A stretch of DNA of 32,524 nt from Frankiaceae bacterium (GTDB lineage Bacteria > Actinomycetota > Actinomycetes > JAFAQI01). A program made the position numbers and the translations under genes. Below, piece after piece: positions 1 through 8,879 of this stretch. The DNA lies in the NCBI GenBank assembly GCA_019239875.1, contig JAFAZI010000075.1, positions 1-32,524 of the forward strand. The letters are read 5' to 3'. How positions within the stretch are numbered: the stretch's first letter is position 1; each line of letters opens with the position of its first letter. The notes under the pieces are model-generated. The model was not told the origin of the DNA, did not search any database, and worked only from the letters and a program-made list of their open reading frames with translations.

Positions 1-1
1 C

Positions 2-574
2 TATCTCGGCGTCCGGGTTCCTGACGTCCGCCGCATCGTGCGGGCCGCCGCGAAGGCGACGCAGCCGACGTCGGTGGTCGAGGTCGAGGCGGCCGCGGCT
101 GCGTTGTGGCGCGGCGCGGAGTATCGAGAGGAGCGGTACGCCGCAACGGCGACGACCGGCCTGCCGGTAGCGACCGGCGCCCTCGCACTGCTCCCGCTGT
201 ACGAGGAGTTCATCGTCACCGGCGCGTGGTGGGACCACGTGGACGACGTGGCGCACCGCATCGGTGACCTGCTGGAGGCGCACCCCGCTGAGCTCACGCC
301 GGTGCTACGGGGCTGGGCGGTCTCGTCCGATCGCTGGCTTCGGCGGGTGAGCATCATCGCCCAGCTCGGGGTCAGACGACGCGTCGACCCGGAACTGCTG
401 ACCTATGCGATCGAGGAGAGCATCGGTGAGTCCGACTTCTTTGTGCGCAAGGCGATCGGCTGGGCGCTGCGTGACTACGCCCGGGTGTCGCCAGCATGGG
501 TGCGATCGTTCGTCGACGCGCACCCTGACCTCAGCCCGCTGTCCCGCCGTGAGGCATTGCGACATCTCGGTTAG
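2..574 (+). CDS. DNA alkylation repair enzyme, AlkD-like (5' partial)
   Basis: The reading frame is open from base 2, so the true start lies left of the window; about 190 C-terminal residues are visible. The family consists of HEAT-like repeat DNA glycosylases that remove N3- and N7-alkylated purines. Visible hallmarks are an early YLGVRVPDVRRI segment (the family's 'FLGVRTPxxR' region), the WLRRVSIIAQL helix in the middle and FFVRKAIGWALRDYAR near the C-terminus, which is the most conserved AlkD stretch. The protein is cytoplasmic with no signal peptide or membrane segment. Its stop codon overlaps the stop of the convergent lipase gene by four bases, so the two transcripts run into each other. 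Family assignment is firm; substrate specificity is inferred from the family only. Confidence 0.85.
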   Translation, partial: YLGVRVPDVRRIVRAAAKATQPTSVVEVEAAAAALWRGAEYREERYAATATTGLPVATGALALLPLYEEFIVTGAWWDHVDDVAHRIGDLLEAHPAELTPVLRGWAVSSDRWLRRVSIIAQLGVRRRVDPELLTYAIEESIGESDFFVRKAIGWALRDYARVSPAWVRSFVDAHPDLSPLSRREALRHLG

Positions 575-1851
575 TGCCGCTTCGGCACCGGGAGTGGCTT
601 GATCGAGTTGCCCTTGCCGATCGTGTCGCAGTTGCCGTGGAACGGCGTACCTTCCAGCCGCTCGAGCAAGAAGTCGGTCGCAGTGGGTTCGAACTCCGCG
701 CCGGCGACCTCGTGCCCGAGGCCCTGGTAGGACCGGAACAACACGTTGGCACCCTGACGGCAGTACTGGTGCGCGAGAGCCTCGACATCGCCCACCAGCA
801 TCACCCCGTCACCGGTGCCGTCCGAGTCGCCGACGCCCATGAACAACGGCACGTCAGGATGGCTTCGGTGGCGGCCCATGATCAGGTGGTTAAGGGGACG
901 GACGAAGCTGCGAACGGCGTAGAGGTCGCGGTACTTCCGCTTCACGACATCGCGCAGTCGCAGCCCGGGATGGCTGCCGAGGAAGGTGGCAATGCACTGG
1001 TCGTGCACCTCGGCGATCAGTCGACGACCGTGCCGAGACAGGTGCTTGTGCAGATTGAACGGGAAGGCTCGGCCGACTCCCATGAGGACACCGAGGATCG
1101 TGCCGGAGTACGACGCGCTCCCGTCGACGTAGCGCAGGTTGTGCGCGTAGTCGACGGGGATGCCACCTTCCGCGACGCCGACCAGGTGTAGCTGGCGAGG
1201 GTGGTAGGTGCGGGCCAGCTCGCTCGCCCAGTCAGCGGCGATGGCGCCCCCTGAGTAGCCGGACAGGACGACACGGGTTCTCCTGTCGATGTCGAGGAAG
1301 GACTCGGTCGCAACGATGGCGTCGAGCGTCGCGTACCCGGATTCCTGTCCGGCGCCCCAATGGTGCTGCTCACCCTCGAAGTCCGGGACCGTGACCGGTT
1401 GGCCCGCGGCGAGGTAGTGGGCGATCAACAGCCCCTCCTCCTCTGCCTGCGACTGGTTCGTCTGATTGCCGGGATAGCCCCCGGCGAGGGTGTAGCTCGG
1501 GTCGCACTGGGGGCCGAAGCCGTCATAGAAGCTGAGATACGCGATCAAGCCGCCACTCGGTTGTGCCGCGGTGGGTTCGATGACCGTGGTGACGGTCACG
1601 GTGGGCGCTCCATGCTCATCACGGGTCCGATAGAGCAGCTGTTCCGCGGCCCACGGTCCGTCGGTCCCGCCAAGGGTCACGGTGACCGCTCGCTGCTTCA
1701 ACACCGTTCCGGCCGGCACCTTCGCCAGCGGCTGGTGTCCGTCGTAGTCGTAGAACGGGTCCTTGGTGGGAAGCGGCCGCTCCTCGGCCGCACTCACTGG
1801 GGTGCCGCCGAGCACGAGGGCGGCGAGCAGCGCGGTGGCTAGCCAGCGCAT
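571..1851 (-). CDS. Secreted LIP-type triacylglycerol lipase
   Basis: A 426-residue exported alpha/beta hydrolase of the secretory lipase (LIP) family, expected to hydrolyse ester lipids outside the cell. The N-terminus MRWLATALLAALVLGG followed by PVSA-A is a clear signal peptide. The nucleophile elbow GYSGG is at about residues 198-202 (Ser about 200). GVGDSDGTGDG and GLGHE near the C-terminus probably supply the catalytic Asp and His. I chose the ATG at 1851 because GGGAG lies about nine bases upstream; the ATG at 1860 sits too close to that sequence. The frame is open further 5' but that part looks like read-through over the GNAT gene, whose last 13 bases overlap this start, suggesting translational coupling in an SDR-GNAT-lipase operon. 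A prolyl-aminopeptidase-like hydrolase is a less likely alternative. Confidence 0.83.
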   Translation of the reverse strand: MRWLATALLAALVLGGTPVSAAEERPLPTKDPFYDYDGHQPLAKVPAGTVLKQRAVTVTLGGTDGPWAAEQLLYRTRDEHGAPTVTVTTVIEPTAAQPSGGLIAYLSFYDGFGPQCDPSYTLAGGYPGNQTNQSQAEEEGLLIAHYLAAGQPVTVPDFEGEQHHWGAGQESGYATLDAIVATESFLDIDRRTRVVLSGYSGGAIAADWASELARTYHPRQLHLVGVAEGGIPVDYAHNLRYVDGSASYSGTILGVLMGVGRAFPFNLHKHLSRHGRRLIAEVHDQCIATFLGSHPGLRLRDVVKRKYRDLYAVRSFVRPLNHLIMGRHRSHPDVPLFMGVGDSDGTGDGVMLVGDVEALAHQYCRQGANVLFRSYQGLGHEVAGAEFEPTATDFLLERLEGTPFHGNCDTIGKGNSIKPLPVPKRH

Positions 1852-2435
1852 CGAGGGCATTCTCCCGGCCGCACCACTCGAGCATCCCATTCGTCGCGAA
1901 GCAGCCCGTAGTCGATCTCGTCGGTCCACTCACCCTTGAACCACTCGTTCTGCAGGAGGTGGGCCTCGCGTCGCATGGCGAGGCGGCCACAGACCGCACT
2001 GGACGCGGCGTTGCGGGCATCGACGCGCGCGATCAGGCGGTGCAGCTCGAGGTCGTCGAAGGCCAGGTGGACCACCGCATGCATCGCCTCGGTCGCGAAG
2101 CCGCGCCCAGCGACGTCGGGATGGAACACGTAACCGATCTCACCACCGAGATGCTCCTTGCTGTACCAGCGCAGCATCACGTCGCCGACCAGCTCACCGG
2201 ACGCTCGCTCGAGGACACCGAGGTTCAGGTTCTGCCCCTCGTCGTCGATCGAGTGCCGCGACCAGACCGTTGTGACATAGGTCTCGAGGGTCTCCCGGTC
2301 CTGCGGTTCGAACGGGACGTACCGACAGACGTCCGCCCGCGACCGATAGGTCAGGAGGGCATCGACGTCGGCCAACTGGAGGGGCCGGAGGTCCAGCCGT
2401 GCTGTCGCGACCGGATAGGTCGGTGCGAGCAGCAT
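1839..2435 (-). CDS. GNAT family N-acetyltransferase (RimJ/RimL-like)
   Basis: A 198-residue cytoplasmic acetyl-CoA-dependent N-acyltransferase. The N-terminal TARLDLRPLQLADVDALL matches the beginning of RimJ/RimL-type GNATs. The acetyl-CoA-binding motif A region reads GYVFHPDVAGRGFATEAM, and LHRLIARVDARNAASSAVC is the usual final motif B segment. The ATG at 2435 overlaps the stop of the upstream SDR gene as TGATG, a typical translational-coupling arrangement. The natural substrate (ribosomal protein N-terminus, amino acid or antibiotic) cannot be read from the sequence. Confidence 0.88.
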   Translation of the reverse strand: MLLAPTYPVATARLDLRPLQLADVDALLTYRSRADVCRYVPFEPQDRETLETYVTTVWSRHSIDDEGQNLNLGVLERASGELVGDVMLRWYSKEHLGGEIGYVFHPDVAGRGFATEAMHAVVHLAFDDLELHRLIARVDARNAASSAVCGRLAMRREAHLLQNEWFKGEWTDEIDYGLLRDEWDARVVRPGECPRCAG

Positions 2436-3205
2436 CAGTACAGGCCGCCGTCGACCCGGATCAATGCCCCGGTGGTGAACGAGGAGGCCGGGCTGGCGAG
2501 GTACAAGGCAGTCGTCACGATCTCGGCAGGGTCCCCGGGCCGACCGGCGGCACTTCGCGATGTGTGCCGCTGGTCTTCCGGCCACGCGTTCGAGATGTCG
2601 GTCAGGAACGGCCCGGCCGAGATCGTGTTGACCCGAACCGTCGGTCCGAACTCGCGGGCGTACGCCATCGTCGAGGCGTTCAGCGCCGCCTTGGCACCGG
2701 CGTACGGCGCGAAGAACGGCTGCGGCATCAGCGCCCCGGACGACGACACGTTGATGATCGATCCACCGGCGCCGGCGGCCATCCGCTCGCCGACGAGCGC
2801 CGTGAGGCGGAACGGACCTTTGAAGTTGACGGCAAGGATCTTGTCGAACAGCTCCTCGCTGGTCTGGGCGGAGGACGGCGCGAGCGGCGACATGCCCGCG
2901 TTGTTCACCAGGATGTCGACCTTGCCGAACTCGTCGTACGACGCCTCGACGAGAGCGTCGAGGTCGTGCCACCTGCCGACGTGGCAACCAACCGGCAGCG
3001 CCTTGCGGCCGAGCGCGCGCACCTCGGCAGCCGTCTCCTCGCACGCCTCGACCTTCCGGCTGGCGATCACCACGTCGGCGCCCGCGGCGGCGAACGCCAA
3101 GACCATCTCGCGGCCAAGGCCACGGCTCCCGCCGGTCACGACTGCCACGCTGCCGGTCAGGTCGAACAGGTCATGCGTGGTGCGATCAGCCGGCATGGTC
3201 GTCAT
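2435..3205 (-). CDS. Short-chain dehydrogenase/reductase (SDR)
   Basis: A 256-residue classical SDR oxidoreductase using NAD(P)H. The Rossmann motif TGGSRGLG is near residues 23-30, followed by NNAGMSPLAPSS, the catalytic Ser in NVSSSGALM, and a Y-x3-K equivalent in FAPYAGAKAAL. The C-terminus ends in the typical ALIRVDGGLY. The ATG at 3205 has AGGTGAG about eight bases upstream; a second in-frame ATG lies at 3196. The reading frame remains open well upstream over the divergent transporter gene, but this is an antisense shadow. Only 15 bp separate the starts of this gene and the divergent membrane protein, so their promoters must overlap or lie within the coding regions. The substrate is unknown. 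Confidence 0.9.
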   Translation of the reverse strand: MTTMPADRTTHDLFDLTGSVAVVTGGSRGLGREMVLAFAAAGADVVIASRKVEACEETAAEVRALGRKALPVGCHVGRWHDLDALVEASYDEFGKVDILVNNAGMSPLAPSSAQTSEELFDKILAVNFKGPFRLTALVGERMAAGAGGSIINVSSSGALMPQPFFAPYAGAKAALNASTMAYAREFGPTVRVNTISAGPFLTDISNAWPEDQRHTSRSAAGRPGDPAEIVTTALYLASPASSFTTGALIRVDGGLY

Positions 3206-3220
3206 TCCTACACTCACCTG

Positions 3221-4150
3221 ATGGCCGACGTCGCGCACATTGCTGCGGTCGTGCCGCTCGCGGTCGGCGCGGGTGGCGCGTTTGCACTGGCGAACGTCGC
3301 GCAGATGCTCGCCTCCCGGCGGGTCGACGTGCCGGACGAGCTGAGCCCGCATCTGCTGATCCGACTGCTCCGCGATCCGCTCTGGTTGCTGGGGTTGCTC
3401 GCGTCGATCGGCGGCTACCTGATGCAGGCGGTTGCGTTGTTTCTGGCACCGGTCGTGCTGGTGCAGCCGCTGATCGTCAGCGAGCTGATCTTCGCCTTGC
3501 CGCTGGCCGCATGGCAGGCGGGCAAGCGGCTCGGCCGACGGGAGTGGATCGGCGTGGTTCTCGTCGCCGCCGGGCTTGCCCTCTTCATCATCGTCGGCCG
3601 TCCGGCCGGCGAGGGATCGGACGCCACGGCGTCGAACTGGCTGTTCTCCGGAATCTCCGGGGTCGGTGCTCTCGTGATCCTGATCTCGATCGGGGAGTCC
3701 CGGATCGGGCGGCCAACGGTTCGCGCGAGCGCCCTCGCCGCGGCGGCCAGCATCTGCTTCGGCTTCCTGTCGATCCTGACCCGAGTTGTCGGACACTCGT
3801 TCGCCGATCACGGGATCGGCGCGCTCGCCTACCCGGAGCCATACGTCCTGGTGGTGGTAGCGATCGGTGGGCTGCTGTTGTCGCAGACCGCGTTCCGGAT
3901 CGCACCCCTGTCAATCTCGCTGCCGATCATCGACGTCGGCGAGCCCGCTGTCGCGTCGCTGCTCGGTGTCCTGATCCTGGGCGAGACCGTTCACCTCGGC
4001 GCCGGCACCCTGGTGGCGGTGGCCCTCTCCGGGGCGGCGGTGCTGGGCGGCGTGGCATTGCTCGACACGTCGCCTCTGGTGCGGACCTCGCAGGAGGACA
4101 TCAGCGCCGAGCTCCGCGCGCGGCGGGAAGCAGCGGAGCAGCCCCAGTAG
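3221..4150 (+). CDS. DMT superfamily membrane protein (EamA/NIPA-like)
   Basis: A 309-residue integral membrane protein with about nine hydrophobic segments, for example VVPLAVGAGGAFALANVAQM, LLGLLASIGGYLMQAVALFL, WIGVVLVAAGLALFIIV and VLVVVAIGGLLLSQTAF. The pattern of two similar halves and the LAPVVLVQPL and EPAVASLLGVLILGE signatures place it in the drug/metabolite transporter superfamily, close to actinobacterial NIPA/EamA-like proteins of unknown cargo. A charged C-terminal tail follows the last helix. The ATG at 3221 begins only 15 bp from the divergent SDR start and has no convincing Shine-Dalgarno of its own, so it may be leaderless. Transport substrate and direction are not deducible. 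Confidence 0.82.
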   Translation: MADVAHIAAVVPLAVGAGGAFALANVAQMLASRRVDVPDELSPHLLIRLLRDPLWLLGLLASIGGYLMQAVALFLAPVVLVQPLIVSELIFALPLAAWQAGKRLGRREWIGVVLVAAGLALFIIVGRPAGEGSDATASNWLFSGISGVGALVILISIGESRIGRPTVRASALAAAASICFGFLSILTRVVGHSFADHGIGALAYPEPYVLVVVAIGGLLLSQTAFRIAPLSISLPIIDVGEPAVASLLGVLILGETVHLGAGTLVAVALSGAAVLGGVALLDTSPLVRTSQEDISAELRARREAAEQPQ

Positions 4151-4222
4151 CCCGGTTCGCCAAACTCGCTGCGCATCGAGTCTGCGCACTGCTTCACTCA
4201 AATCTCCATCGGCGGGGGAGTG

Positions 4223-4963
4223 ATGATCAGCGCACGGTTGGTGGCAGCGGCCGCGATCCTCGCTGGGCTGCTCACGCCGGCTCTGCCGGTCCACGCGACG
4301 CGGCATGTCAACCGCTGCCCGGCGACCACCCGCGAGCCCGCCTTCTACGCACCGGGTCACGGCCGGACCGTCGCGCTGACCTTCGACGACGGACCGGGAC
4401 CGAGCACGAAGCGGATCCTCGGCATCCTGGCGTCGCACCACGTGCCTGCCACCTTCTTCAACATCGGTGACCAGATCGCCGACCGCCGGGCCGAGGTTCG
4501 GGCCGAGGTGAATCAGGGCGAAGCGGTCGGCAATCACACATGGGATCACCACAAGCTGTCGTCGATGACCGAATCCGCGCAGGCGCGTGAGATCGATCGG
4601 GAAGCCGCGGCGCAGGAGACGGCGACGGGGCTGCCGCCGTGCATCTTCCGGCCGCCGTACGGGGCCTATGACAAGGCGACGCTGCGACTTGCCGCGAGCC
4701 GGCACCAGGCGGTGTGGTTGTGGTCGGTCGACCCGCAGGACTGGAAGGCAAACGGTTCGGCGTCGATCGCCTGGATCCGCCGGATCATCTCCGGCGCCGA
4801 GGCGGGCGGAAGCCAGCGGCACCCGGTCGTGCTCCTCCACAACACCGCCGGCGGGAACCCGGCGACCGTCGCCGCGCTGCCGGCGATCATCCACTTCTAC
4901 CGCTCTCACGGCTACCGCTTCGTTCAGCTGTTCGATCCGAAGCTCGAGGCGATCACTGGGTGA
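4223..4963 (+). CDS. Secreted polysaccharide deacetylase (NodB/CE4)
   Basis: A 246-residue exported CE4 enzyme, expected to remove N-acetyl groups from peptidoglycan, chitin or similar glycans. A signal peptide (MISARLVAAAAILAGLLTPA... ending at VHA) precedes the NodB domain. All catalytic motifs are visible: TFDDGP at about residues 53-58 (catalytic base and metal Asp), HTWDHH at about 105-110 (metal His pair), RPPYGAYD at about 143-150, SVDPQDW at about 168-174 and LLHNT at about 204-208. A GTG at 4220 is an alternative start; I favour the ATG at 4223 behind GGGGGAG. The 3' end overlaps that of the convergent sulfatase by 11 bp. Confidence 0.9.
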   Translation: MISARLVAAAAILAGLLTPALPVHATRHVNRCPATTREPAFYAPGHGRTVALTFDDGPGPSTKRILGILASHHVPATFFNIGDQIADRRAEVRAEVNQGEAVGNHTWDHHKLSSMTESAQAREIDREAAAQETATGLPPCIFRPPYGAYDKATLRLAASRHQAVWLWSVDPQDWKANGSASIAWIRRIISGAEAGGSQRHPVVLLHNTAGGNPATVAALPAIIHFYRSHGYRFVQLFDPKLEAITG

Positions 4964-7214
4964 TGACCGCGACCGCCGCCTCCCCGGCGGCGTCGACCGC
5001 GGGGTCACCCTCGACCGTCACGACGACGGACTCGATCCGGCCGCTGAAGGCGAAGGGCGCCTCGTAGTCGTCACTGACGGGCGCCTCCGTGCTGTAGCCG
5101 ATCGTCAACCCGTGGCCGGTCAGCGAGAACCGTACGGCGGTGAACGGCGCGATCTCGCCGGTACCGATGGTCACGCCGTCGACGGTGAGCGTCCCGATGC
5201 CGGTGTGGTCCGCGGTTCGTTCGAAGCGGAACTCGATCTCGTGACGGCCGGGCTCGAGTGGTGCCGGGCCGCTGATCCGGTGGCGAGCCAGCGCGACGTA
5301 GTTGTGCTCGTACCTGACCTCGCCGTCCTGGACGAACAACACCCAACCACCCAGGACGTTGCCCTGCGACGCCACGACCCCGGCCGCGGGCCGGTCACCC
5401 ACCTCGACCGTCGCCGTGATGGTGTGGGACCGGTTGTACAAGCGCGCGGCGAGCGCCTCCGGCACCATCCCGGCGGACCGATAGACGTAACGGCGCCGGC
5501 TGGGCAGGCCAGTCGGGCGATCGAGCACGATGTCGGACAGCGGTCGGTCGTCGAGCGGGAGGACCTGATACCGCTCGGCTTCGGTCCACCAGAGATCGAC
5601 GAGCTCCCGCAGCTTCTCGGGCTGCTCCGATGCGAGGTCGTGGCACTCCGACGGGTCGGTCGTGACGTCGTACAGCTCCCATGCATCGCGGTCGAAGCCA
5701 TCAGGTCCGGCATACATCTCGTGGTAGGTGACCGCCTTCCAGCCGCGGTGATAGATCGCGCGCGACCCGAACATCTCGTAGTACTGCGTCTCGTGCCCGC
5801 TCGCGGCATCGGCGTCGCTCAGGCTTGCGGCGAAGCTCACTCCCTCGAGCGGACGTTGCGGCGCGCCATCGATCGAGTCGGGGGGATCCACTCCCAGCAC
5901 GTCGAGCACGGTCGGCAGGACATCGATCGCGTGGACGTACTGGTCGCGCACCTCGCCCCGGGCGGTGATCCCCGCCGGCCAGTGCACGATCAACGGATCC
6001 GCGACGCCGCCCTCGTGCACCTCGCGCTTCCAGCGCCGGAAGGGGGTGTTGCCCGCGACCGTCCAACCCCACGGGTAGTTGTTGTGCATTCGCGGTCCGC
6101 CGATCTCGTCGAACCGCGCCATCGCTTCCCGGCGGGTCGTGTGCGCGACGTTCCAGACCCGTACGTCGTTGACCGAGCCGGTTGGCCCGCCCTCGGAGCT
6201 CGCGCCGTTGTCTGACAGCACGAACAACAGGGTGTTGTCGAGATCACCGGTCGCCCGCAGGAAGTCGACGAGGCGACCCAACTGACGATCGGTGTGGCTC
6301 AGGAAGCCCGCGAAGGCCTCCATGTACCGCGCGTAGAGACGCTGGTGCTGCGGTTCGAGGTCCCCCCAGGCGGGGACCCACGGTGGCCGCGGCGAGAGCT
6401 CGGTGTTGGCAGCGACGACACCTGCCTCGAGCTGGCGGGCGAACGTGCGATCTCGCCAGGCATCCCAGCCGTCGTCGAACCTCCCTTCGTACTGCGCGAT
6501 CCAGTCGGATGGCGCTTGGTGGGGTGAGTGACATGCACCGGTCGCCAGGTAGAGGAAGAACGGCTTGTCAGGGTCGACGTTGCGGAGGTCGGAGAGGTAC
6601 TCGATCGAGTGGTCGACCAGGTCCGCCGTGAGGTGGTAGCCGTCCCGGATGCGAGTGGGTTGTTCGATGAAGTGGTTGTCGTGGACGAGGGCTGGGGCGT
6701 ACTGGTGGGTCTCACCACCCATGAACCCGTAGAACCGCTCGAAGCCTCTTCCGAGTGGCCACCGGCCGCGCGGCGCGGCGAGGTGGCACTCCTCGTCCGG
6801 CGTGAGGTGCCACTTGCCGACGGCATAAGCGGCGTAGCCCTGTGGCACGAGGAGCTCCGGCAGCATGCCGTTGCTGCGCGGGATCATCGCGTTGTAACCC
6901 GGGAAGCCGGTCGCCAGCTCGATGATCCGGCCCATGCCGTTCGAATGATGGTTTCGGCCGGTGAGCAGGCAGGCTCGGGTCGGCGAGCAGAGCGACGTCG
7001 TGTGGAAGTTGCGGTAGCGAAGTCCACCGGCAGCCAGGCCGTCGAGGACCGGCGTCTCGATGTTGGACCCGAAGCAGCCGAGCTGCGCGAAGCCAACGTC
7101 GTCCAGCACCACGAGGACGACGTTGGGCGCCTCGGGCGGCGGTGTCGGCCGCGCCGGCCAAGACGGAGTGGACGTGTCGAAGTAGCGGCCGATGGTGCCC
7201 CCGAATTCGCTCAC
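4953..7214 (-). CDS. Arylsulfatase (type I, formylglycine-dependent)
   Basis: A 753-residue sulfatase of the alkaline-phosphatase superfamily. PNVVLVVLDDVGFAQLGCFG at about residues 30-49 contains the metal-binding Asp pair, and CSPTRACLLTGR at about 76-87 is the type I sulfatase signature, whose Cys76 is normally converted to C-alpha-formylglycine by a separate enzyme not seen in this window. GKWHL and LSDNGASSEGG are further active-site segments. The roughly 200-residue C-terminal extension with predicted beta-strands is typical of the large actinobacterial arylsulfatases. No signal peptide is apparent, suggesting a cytoplasmic enzyme. The gene is 30 bp downstream of nnrD on the same strand and may be co-transcribed with it. 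The sulfate-ester substrate is unknown. Confidence 0.9.
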   Translation of the reverse strand: MSEFGGTIGRYFDTSTPSWPARPTPPPEAPNVVLVVLDDVGFAQLGCFGSNIETPVLDGLAAGGLRYRNFHTTSLCSPTRACLLTGRNHHSNGMGRIIELATGFPGYNAMIPRSNGMLPELLVPQGYAAYAVGKWHLTPDEECHLAAPRGRWPLGRGFERFYGFMGGETHQYAPALVHDNHFIEQPTRIRDGYHLTADLVDHSIEYLSDLRNVDPDKPFFLYLATGACHSPHQAPSDWIAQYEGRFDDGWDAWRDRTFARQLEAGVVAANTELSPRPPWVPAWGDLEPQHQRLYARYMEAFAGFLSHTDRQLGRLVDFLRATGDLDNTLLFVLSDNGASSEGGPTGSVNDVRVWNVAHTTRREAMARFDEIGGPRMHNNYPWGWTVAGNTPFRRWKREVHEGGVADPLIVHWPAGITARGEVRDQYVHAIDVLPTVLDVLGVDPPDSIDGAPQRPLEGVSFAASLSDADAASGHETQYYEMFGSRAIYHRGWKAVTYHEMYAGPDGFDRDAWELYDVTTDPSECHDLASEQPEKLRELVDLWWTEAERYQVLPLDDRPLSDIVLDRPTGLPSRRRYVYRSAGMVPEALAARLYNRSHTITATVEVGDRPAAGVVASQGNVLGGWVLFVQDGEVRYEHNYVALARHRISGPAPLEPGRHEIEFRFERTADHTGIGTLTVDGVTIGTGEIAPFTAVRFSLTGHGLTIGYSTEAPVSDDYEAPFAFSGRIESVVVTVEGDPAVDAAGEAAVAVITQ

Positions 7215-7244
7215 GCTTCGCGACCATAGCCGCCGCGGTCGGGT

Positions 7245-8114
7245 TCAGCCGGTCAGGTCACGCAGACAGCCGGGCAGTTCGTCGAGCAGCTCGCGGGCGA
7301 GGAATCCCACCGGCCCCGTCCGGGCGGCCAGCCGGTCGCCGGCGGCGCGATGCAGCGTCAGACCCCAGAGCGCTGCGGCGATGGGGTCGCCGCTACGCGC
7401 CGCGATTCCGACCGCCGTCCCGGCGAGCACGTCGCCGGAGCCCGAGGTGCCGAGGCCAGGATTTCCCTTCGCGACGAGCCATGTCTCACCGTCCGGCGTG
7501 GCGACTGCGGAGTTGAGCACCGCGATCACCCCGTACCGTCTCGCCAGCTGCATCGCGAGTTCGTGGTCGTCACCGTCTGTGTCGTCGAGGAGATACCCGG
7601 CCTCGGTCAGGTTCGGCGTGATCACGAAGCGTCGGCCAAGATCGCCCACAGCGTCCTCGAGCGCGCCGCAGGTCACGGCCATCGCATCGAGCACCACGAG
7701 GATCGAGTCGTCGAGGCCGCGGAGCACCCCGGAGACGAAGTCCTTGGTGGCGTCGGGATCGGCCAGCCCGGGGCCCAACAGCATCGCGTCGACCTTCGAG
7801 GCGAGGTCGACGACGTGGTCGACACCGGTCGGGCTGATCGCGCCAGAGGCGGTCGTCGGGAGTCCGATGACGCCGGCTTCCGGCATCGACGTACCGAGCG
7901 CTGCCGAGTGCGCGTCGGACGTTGCGACCGTCAGCTTGCCGGCACCCACCCGCAACGACGCGATCCCGCCGAGGAGCACGGCGCCTGGCATCCCTCGTGC
8001 GCCGCCGACAACAAGAACCGCGCCCCGTTCCTCCTTGTCGCTGGTGCCTTGCGGCGCGCGCAGCGGCCACCCGCTCTGCAGCGCGTGGGCGTGGACGACC
8101 TCGGGTTCAGCCAT
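7245..8114 (-). CDS. nnrD: ADP-dependent NAD(P)H-hydrate dehydratase
   Basis: A 289-residue ribokinase-fold enzyme that repairs hydrated NAD(P)H using ADP (or ATP). Recognisable segments are GAVLVVGGARGMPGAVLLGG near the N-terminus, GPGL in the middle, VITPNLTEAGYLL (the 'TPHxxE' region, here with Asn instead of His), VAKGNPGLGTSGSGDVLAG containing the catalytic GSGD, and ALWGLTLHRAAGDRLAARTG at the end. It lacks the epimerase (NnrE) domain that is fused to it in many bacteria. Its start overlaps the end of the upstream histidine phosphatase gene by eight bases, indicating co-translation. Confidence 0.88.
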   Translation of the reverse strand: MAEPEVVHAHALQSGWPLRAPQGTSDKEERGAVLVVGGARGMPGAVLLGGIASLRVGAGKLTVATSDAHSAALGTSMPEAGVIGLPTTASGAISPTGVDHVVDLASKVDAMLLGPGLADPDATKDFVSGVLRGLDDSILVVLDAMAVTCGALEDAVGDLGRRFVITPNLTEAGYLLDDTDGDDHELAMQLARRYGVIAVLNSAVATPDGETWLVAKGNPGLGTSGSGDVLAGTAVGIAARSGDPIAAALWGLTLHRAAGDRLAARTGPVGFLARELLDELPGCLRDLTG

Positions 8115-8835
8115 GCGCGGTGATCGGGGCGTCGTCGTCGCGCTCCAGTGCTGTCGTGTCGTTGAACGTCTCCAGGTGCATCCCGCGCCCGTCCGGGTTG
8201 GCCCGATAGGTCGTCAGCGAGCAGTTGCGCAGCTGCTGGGAGTACGACGTTGCCTCGTCGGGCGTGAGGTTCTCGAGGATGTATCGGGCGATCAGGATCG
8301 GCACGTCGTGGCTGACGACCAGCACGCGCTCGTCCGGCATCGTCAGCCGGAGTTCGAGCAGCGCAGCCCGTACCCGCATCGCGACGTCGGCCCAGGACTC
8401 GCCGCTCGCCGGACGGAACCAGAACTTGCCCACGTAGTCACGACGCTCGGCCTCGAGGGGGTACTCCTTGCGGAAGCCGGCGCTGGTGAGCCGATCCAGG
8501 ACACCCTGCTCGCGATCACGCAGCCGCTCGTCGATGGTGACCGGCAGGTCGTCGAGCCCCGCCGCCGCCTGGATCAACCGCGCGGTCTCGCGGGCTCGCG
8601 CGTACGGCGACACGACCACCTGGGTCGGAAGCTCGGTGCGGGGCCGCTCGGCGAGCCACTCACCGAGCGCGGTGGCCTGCGCGATGCCGGCGTCGGTCAG
8701 CTCGACGTTGACGTCGTAGACATCGATGTCCAGCCGCAGCGCATGCGACTCGTATGCGGCATTGTTGGCGACGTTGCCGCGACTCTCCCCGTGTCGTACG
8801 AACCACAACGACTCCGGCCAGCCGATCCCCGACAT
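8107..8835 (-). CDS. Histidine phosphatase family protein
   Basis: A 242-residue phosphoglycerate-mutase-like phosphatase. The phospho-accepting motif is WFVRHGESRGN at about residues 11-21 (His15), with the second conserved Arg in SPYARARETARLI, the catalytic acid region in IDERLRDREQG and the second His in VVSHDVPILIARYIL. It is cytoplasmic, and the likely substrates are small phosphorylated metabolites, but the family is too broad to name one. It lies 44 bp downstream of the response regulator on the same strand and overlaps nnrD. Confidence 0.88.
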   Translation of the reverse strand: MSGIGWPESLWFVRHGESRGNVANNAAYESHALRLDIDVYDVNVELTDAGIAQATALGEWLAERPRTELPTQVVVSPYARARETARLIQAAAGLDDLPVTIDERLRDREQGVLDRLTSAGFRKEYPLEAERRDYVGKFWFRPASGESWADVAMRVRAALLELRLTMPDERVLVVSHDVPILIARYILENLTPDEATSYSQQLRNCSLTTYRANPDGRGMHLETFNDTTALERDDDAPITAHG

Positions 8836-8879
8836 AGTTCTTCCTCTACCCGGCTACCGACGCAGGGGAAACGCCCGCT

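Noticed and set aside
4587-6215. 542-codon forward frame opposite the arylsulfatase
   Set aside because: It starts inside the deacetylase gene and runs antisense through the sulfatase; no recognisable domain.
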